The position numbers were made by a program, and so were the translations under genes. The notes beneath the pieces were generated by a model. It worked only from the letters and a program-made list of their open reading frames with translations. It had not been told where the DNA came from and searched no databases. A stretch of DNA of 64,000 nucleotides from Bifidobacterium colobi (GTDB lineage Bacteria; Actinomycetota; Actinomycetes; Actinomycetales; Bifidobacteriaceae), in contig NZ_JAFEJU010000001.1 in assembly GCF_018555455.1 (NCBI RefSeq), positions 434,001-498,000 of the forward strand. Direction: 5' to 3'. Of this stretch, positions 62,010 to 64,000 are shown in pieces; positions within the stretch are counted from its first letter, which is position 1; every line of letters begins with the position of its first letter.

Positions 62010-62455
62010 TTATCCCCAACTATCCACCACTTATCCACGAGTTATCCACACGCTTATCCACACAATGTGGATGAATTACATCACTGTAGTTTTCCACAGA
62101 ATGTGGAAAACTTGGTGGATAACTCGTGGATAACCCGTGGATAACGGGGATTGAACAGTGCATAAGTCGTGGATAACTGTGCATTGTTGACGATTCAGCC
62201 CGTTCTATGTACTTTTAGGTTGGTAGAAAACACTGAGTTATCCACAATGCGCCACCGAGGACTTATACACAGCTGTCACCACCGACTTTCGAGTTATCCA
62301 CATTGATATCGAGTTATCCACCGTCTTTTCCACAACTGTGCACAACTATCCACGAGCGCTTGTGGACGACTTGCGAGCACCCCTATATCTAGCGTTAACG
62401 CGGTTAAATCATCCCCATATCTCGTAAGTGCCCTTTACCGGCATGTGGATAACCG
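62010..62455. other. oriC: DnaA-box cluster, candidate chromosomal origin
   Basis: Perfect TTATCCACA boxes at 62042, 62054, 62238 and 62294, and an inverted perfect box at 62444-62452. At least ten one- or two-mismatch boxes in both orientations (for example TTATCCACG 62031, GTGGATAAC near 62126, 62138 and 62169, TTATCCACC 62314) fill the gap. Orientation switches from top strand (62030-62062) to bottom strand (62115-62176) and back. No gene lies in this region. The density is far above chance and matches bacterial oriC, though dnaA is not adjacent. Confidence 0.85.
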
Positions 62456-62485
62456 CTGCGGACGATTCGCAGCGGCTCATTTTTC

Positions 62486-62643
62486 GAGAACACAGCACTC
62501 TTCGAAAAAATGCGCCACTGACCTTGTCTGAGTGGCTGTTATTTTCGAGATTTCCCTATACCTCGTGAAAATACGCCACTGAGGGTGACTCAGTGGCGTA
62601 TTTTCACGAGGTCAGGGCTTCTTTCGAAAAAAGAAGCCGCTGA
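62486..62643. repeat. Alternating inverted motifs with a perfect 24-bp hairpin
   Basis: TTCGAAAAAATGCGCCACTG (62501), an inverted variant (TGAGTGGCTGTTATTTTCGA, 62529), then exact complementary arms at 62560-62583 and 62589-62612 around loop GGTGA, and a last copy with hairpin GCTTCTTT/AAAGAAGC (62618-62638). The motif also occurs at 3354. The hairpins lie downstream of the rhomboid gene and may terminate it. Confidence 0.82.
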
Positions 62644-62658
62644 GGCGTATCGATACGG

Positions 62659-63387
62659 CTACATAGTCGGGTTGGCGAGGTTGCACAAGAGGATCGCCGC
62701 CACCACAAGCATGGTGACCGACCATCCATAGACCTGCATGCGCCATGCAAGGCTTTTATGCCGCCACATGGGCAATCCACTGGTGAGCAGCCATGTCAGC
62801 ACACCGCCCACAATAAAGCCGCCCACATGGGCTTGCCAGGCCACACCGCCCACGACGAACGGCAGGGCGAAGTTAATCACCATCCACACCATCATCGAGC
62901 GGATATTCGCTCCAATACGGCGATACACCACCAAGATCGCGGCGAACAGGCCGAAGATCGCTCCCGACGCACCATATGCGGCCATACGCCACCCTTGCGA
63001 GGCGGGAGCCGCCACAGCCCACATCATCAACCCCAACGCGCCGCCGAGGCCGGAAATCACGTAGAGCCCGAGAAAACGCCAGTGCCCCATCAATCGCTCC
63101 AGCACTACGCCTACGGAATACAGGGAAATCATGTTGAACAGAATGTGCATGATCGTATCCGGCGCATGGAGAAACATCGAAGTGATTGCCGTCCACGGTC
63201 GAGCCACGAGCGTCATTGGAGACAGCATACCTTGGTAGATCAGTAGCGATTGCAGCATCGGCGAGATGAAACCAATCAGAATCTCAATCAGCCATATCAC
63301 CGTGCACAGGGCGATCAGTGCCCAGGTAATAACCGGACCGCCGCGTTCCCATTGACGTGCGACCTCTTGTTTGGATGGTACATGCAT
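62659..63387 (-). CDS. Rhomboid-family intramembrane serine protease
   Basis: About 242 residues, six or more helices. The catalytic dyad is present: Ser in YGASGAIFG and His in QAHVGGFIVG; the L1-loop WR-like region (RPWTAITSMFLHA) precedes. Cleaves membrane proteins within the bilayer. I use the ATG at 63387 (MHVPSKQEVARQ); upstream in-frame codons are possible because no clear ribosome site is seen. A rhomboid gene also lies near the origin in other actinobacteria. Confidence 0.92.
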   Translation of the reverse strand: MHVPSKQEVARQWERGGPVITWALIALCTVIWLIEILIGFISPMLQSLLIYQGMLSPMTLVARPWTAITSMFLHAPDTIMHILFNMISLYSVGVVLERLMGHWRFLGLYVISGLGGALGLMMWAVAAPASQGWRMAAYGASGAIFGLFAAILVVYRRIGANIRSMMVWMVINFALPFVVGGVAWQAHVGGFIVGGVLTWLLTSGLPMWRHKSLAWRMQVYGWSVTMLVVAAILLCNLANPTM

Positions 63388-63546
63388 GCCAACCACTGTA
63401 ACGGATTCGGCCGTGGTGAAAGCCTCTGGCAAATCGCCCGAGTCGTTCAATCCACCCAATCGACACATTCAACGGCTTAGAATAGGGTGCAGGGTCGGTC
63501 GTGAATGGGCATGCCGGCCGACGATCCCTCAAGGAAAGGAGCCGTC

Positions 63547-63762
63547 ATGGAGAATCGTTCTTCTAACGGTTGGAAGTTCTTCGCACTGCTGTTCGGCGCT
63601 GCATTGGCTGCACTCATCGGCCTGTACATCTACAAGCAGCAGAACCCGGATTACGATCCGTGGGAGGAGCCGTGGGAGAACAGCTCCTCTCCGGTGGAGC
63701 TGGGTCTGAACAAGGCTGAAGATAAGGGCGAAGAAGAGGAGTCCGAAGCCGCTGAAGCCTGA
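63547..63762 (+). CDS. Small single-pass membrane protein
   Basis: 71 residues: a short polar N-terminus, one helix (FFALLFGAALAALIGLYIY), then PDYDPWEEPWE and a Glu-rich tail. AAGGAAAGGAG upstream of the ATG at 63547 makes expression very likely. No known family beyond short actinobacterial membrane proteins; it is divergent from the rhomboid gene and followed by a strong terminator. Confidence 0.8.
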   Translation: MENRSSNGWKFFALLFGAALAALIGLYIYKQQNPDYDPWEEPWENSSSPVELGLNKAEDKGEEEESEAAEA

Positions 63763-63780
63763 TTTCAGGTTTTCCAACAA

Positions 63781-63832
63781 TACGAAAAGTCCCCTGCAAC
63801 TCATGATTGCAGGGGACTTTTCGTATGTTTTT
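63781..63832 (+). terminator. Strong terminator after the small membrane protein gene
   Basis: TACGAAAAGTCCCCTGCAA (63781-63799) pairs exactly with 63807-63825 around loop CTCATGA, followed by TGTTTTT. Confidence 0.9.
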
Positions 63833-63847
63833 GGGGTTTACGTTCCG

Positions 63848-64000
63848 TCAGTCAACGAGCTGCAGCTGCGCCTTAATTCCATCAAGGGCGAGCAGAGCGA
63901 GCTCGCTGGGCGGATAATGCGTGCGGCCTCTAGGCGCAGAAGGCGAAGGCGTACAAAGGTACGTCGAGCCTTCTGCAACGACGAGGACGCTCCATTATCA
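63848..64000 (-). other. Possible 3' coding fragment at the window edge
   Basis: The minus strand reads an open frame ending ELALLALDGIKAQLQLVD and stop at 63850-63848. Upstream it continues about 48 codons to two in-frame stops at the very edge with no start codon, so it is either a gene remnant, a frameshifted end, or chance. Confidence 0.3.

Overview
The window looks like a chromosomal segment of a Bifidobacterium, most likely from the B. longum group. I infer this from overall high GC, actinobacterial gene order (an fhaA-fhaB-pstP-rodA-pbpA-pknA-pknB block beside trpG-like, class E sortase, DUF881 and crgA genes), an XylC-like GH120 beta-xylosidase, and many DnaA boxes next to crgA. No database search was possible; family assignments rest on motifs and remembered family sequences.

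Layout. 1-7.2 kb: metabolic and housekeeping genes, mostly on the minus strand (purA, a DUF1963 protein, class II aldolase, an EamA transporter, tRNA-Gly, htpX, an exported beta-lactamase-fold protein). 7.2-9.7 kb: an FprA-type ferredoxin reductase flanked by two repeat arrays. 9.7-18.6 kb: a glycan-use locus with a secreted, wall-anchored GH93-like propeller protein, a GH120 beta-xylosidase, two ABC permeases, a solute-binding lipoprotein and a TetR regulator with clear palindromic operators. 18.6-20.5 kb: a repeat-rich stretch around a frameshifted AAA ATPase. 20.4-27.9 kb: a P-type metal ATPase, an HtrA/PDZ protease, tgt, tRNA-Leu and a small DivIVA-domain protein.

28-35.9 kb is an accessory, lower-GC island: vsr, two unknown genes, a Sau3AI/MutH-like endonuclease with a cytosine-5 methyltransferase, a convergent PD-(D/E)XK nuclease, and an XRE-MNT/HEPN toxin-antitoxin pair. 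35.9-49.1 kb: msrAB, a YddG-like exporter, hsp20, a four-gene operon (vWA/solute-binding lipoprotein, XpaC, solute-binding-like protein, TelA), a lipase and an S9 peptidase. 49.4-61.9 kb: the cell-division and Ser/Thr-kinase signalling block. 61.9-62.5 kb: a DnaA-box cluster that looks like an origin, followed by a rhomboid protease and a small membrane protein.

The most unusual content is non-coding. A 52-bp repeat recurs at two intergenic loci in exact register. At least two intergenic regions hold a mirror-image array of short motifs spaced exactly 21 bp apart, and further regions hold arrays of similar design (42-bp spacing, or alternating inverted motifs) with unrelated sequence. A five-copy 23-bp iteron-like array sits immediately upstream of the broken ATPase gene. 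Together with the nuclease island and the TelA operon these are the best candidates for undescribed biology.
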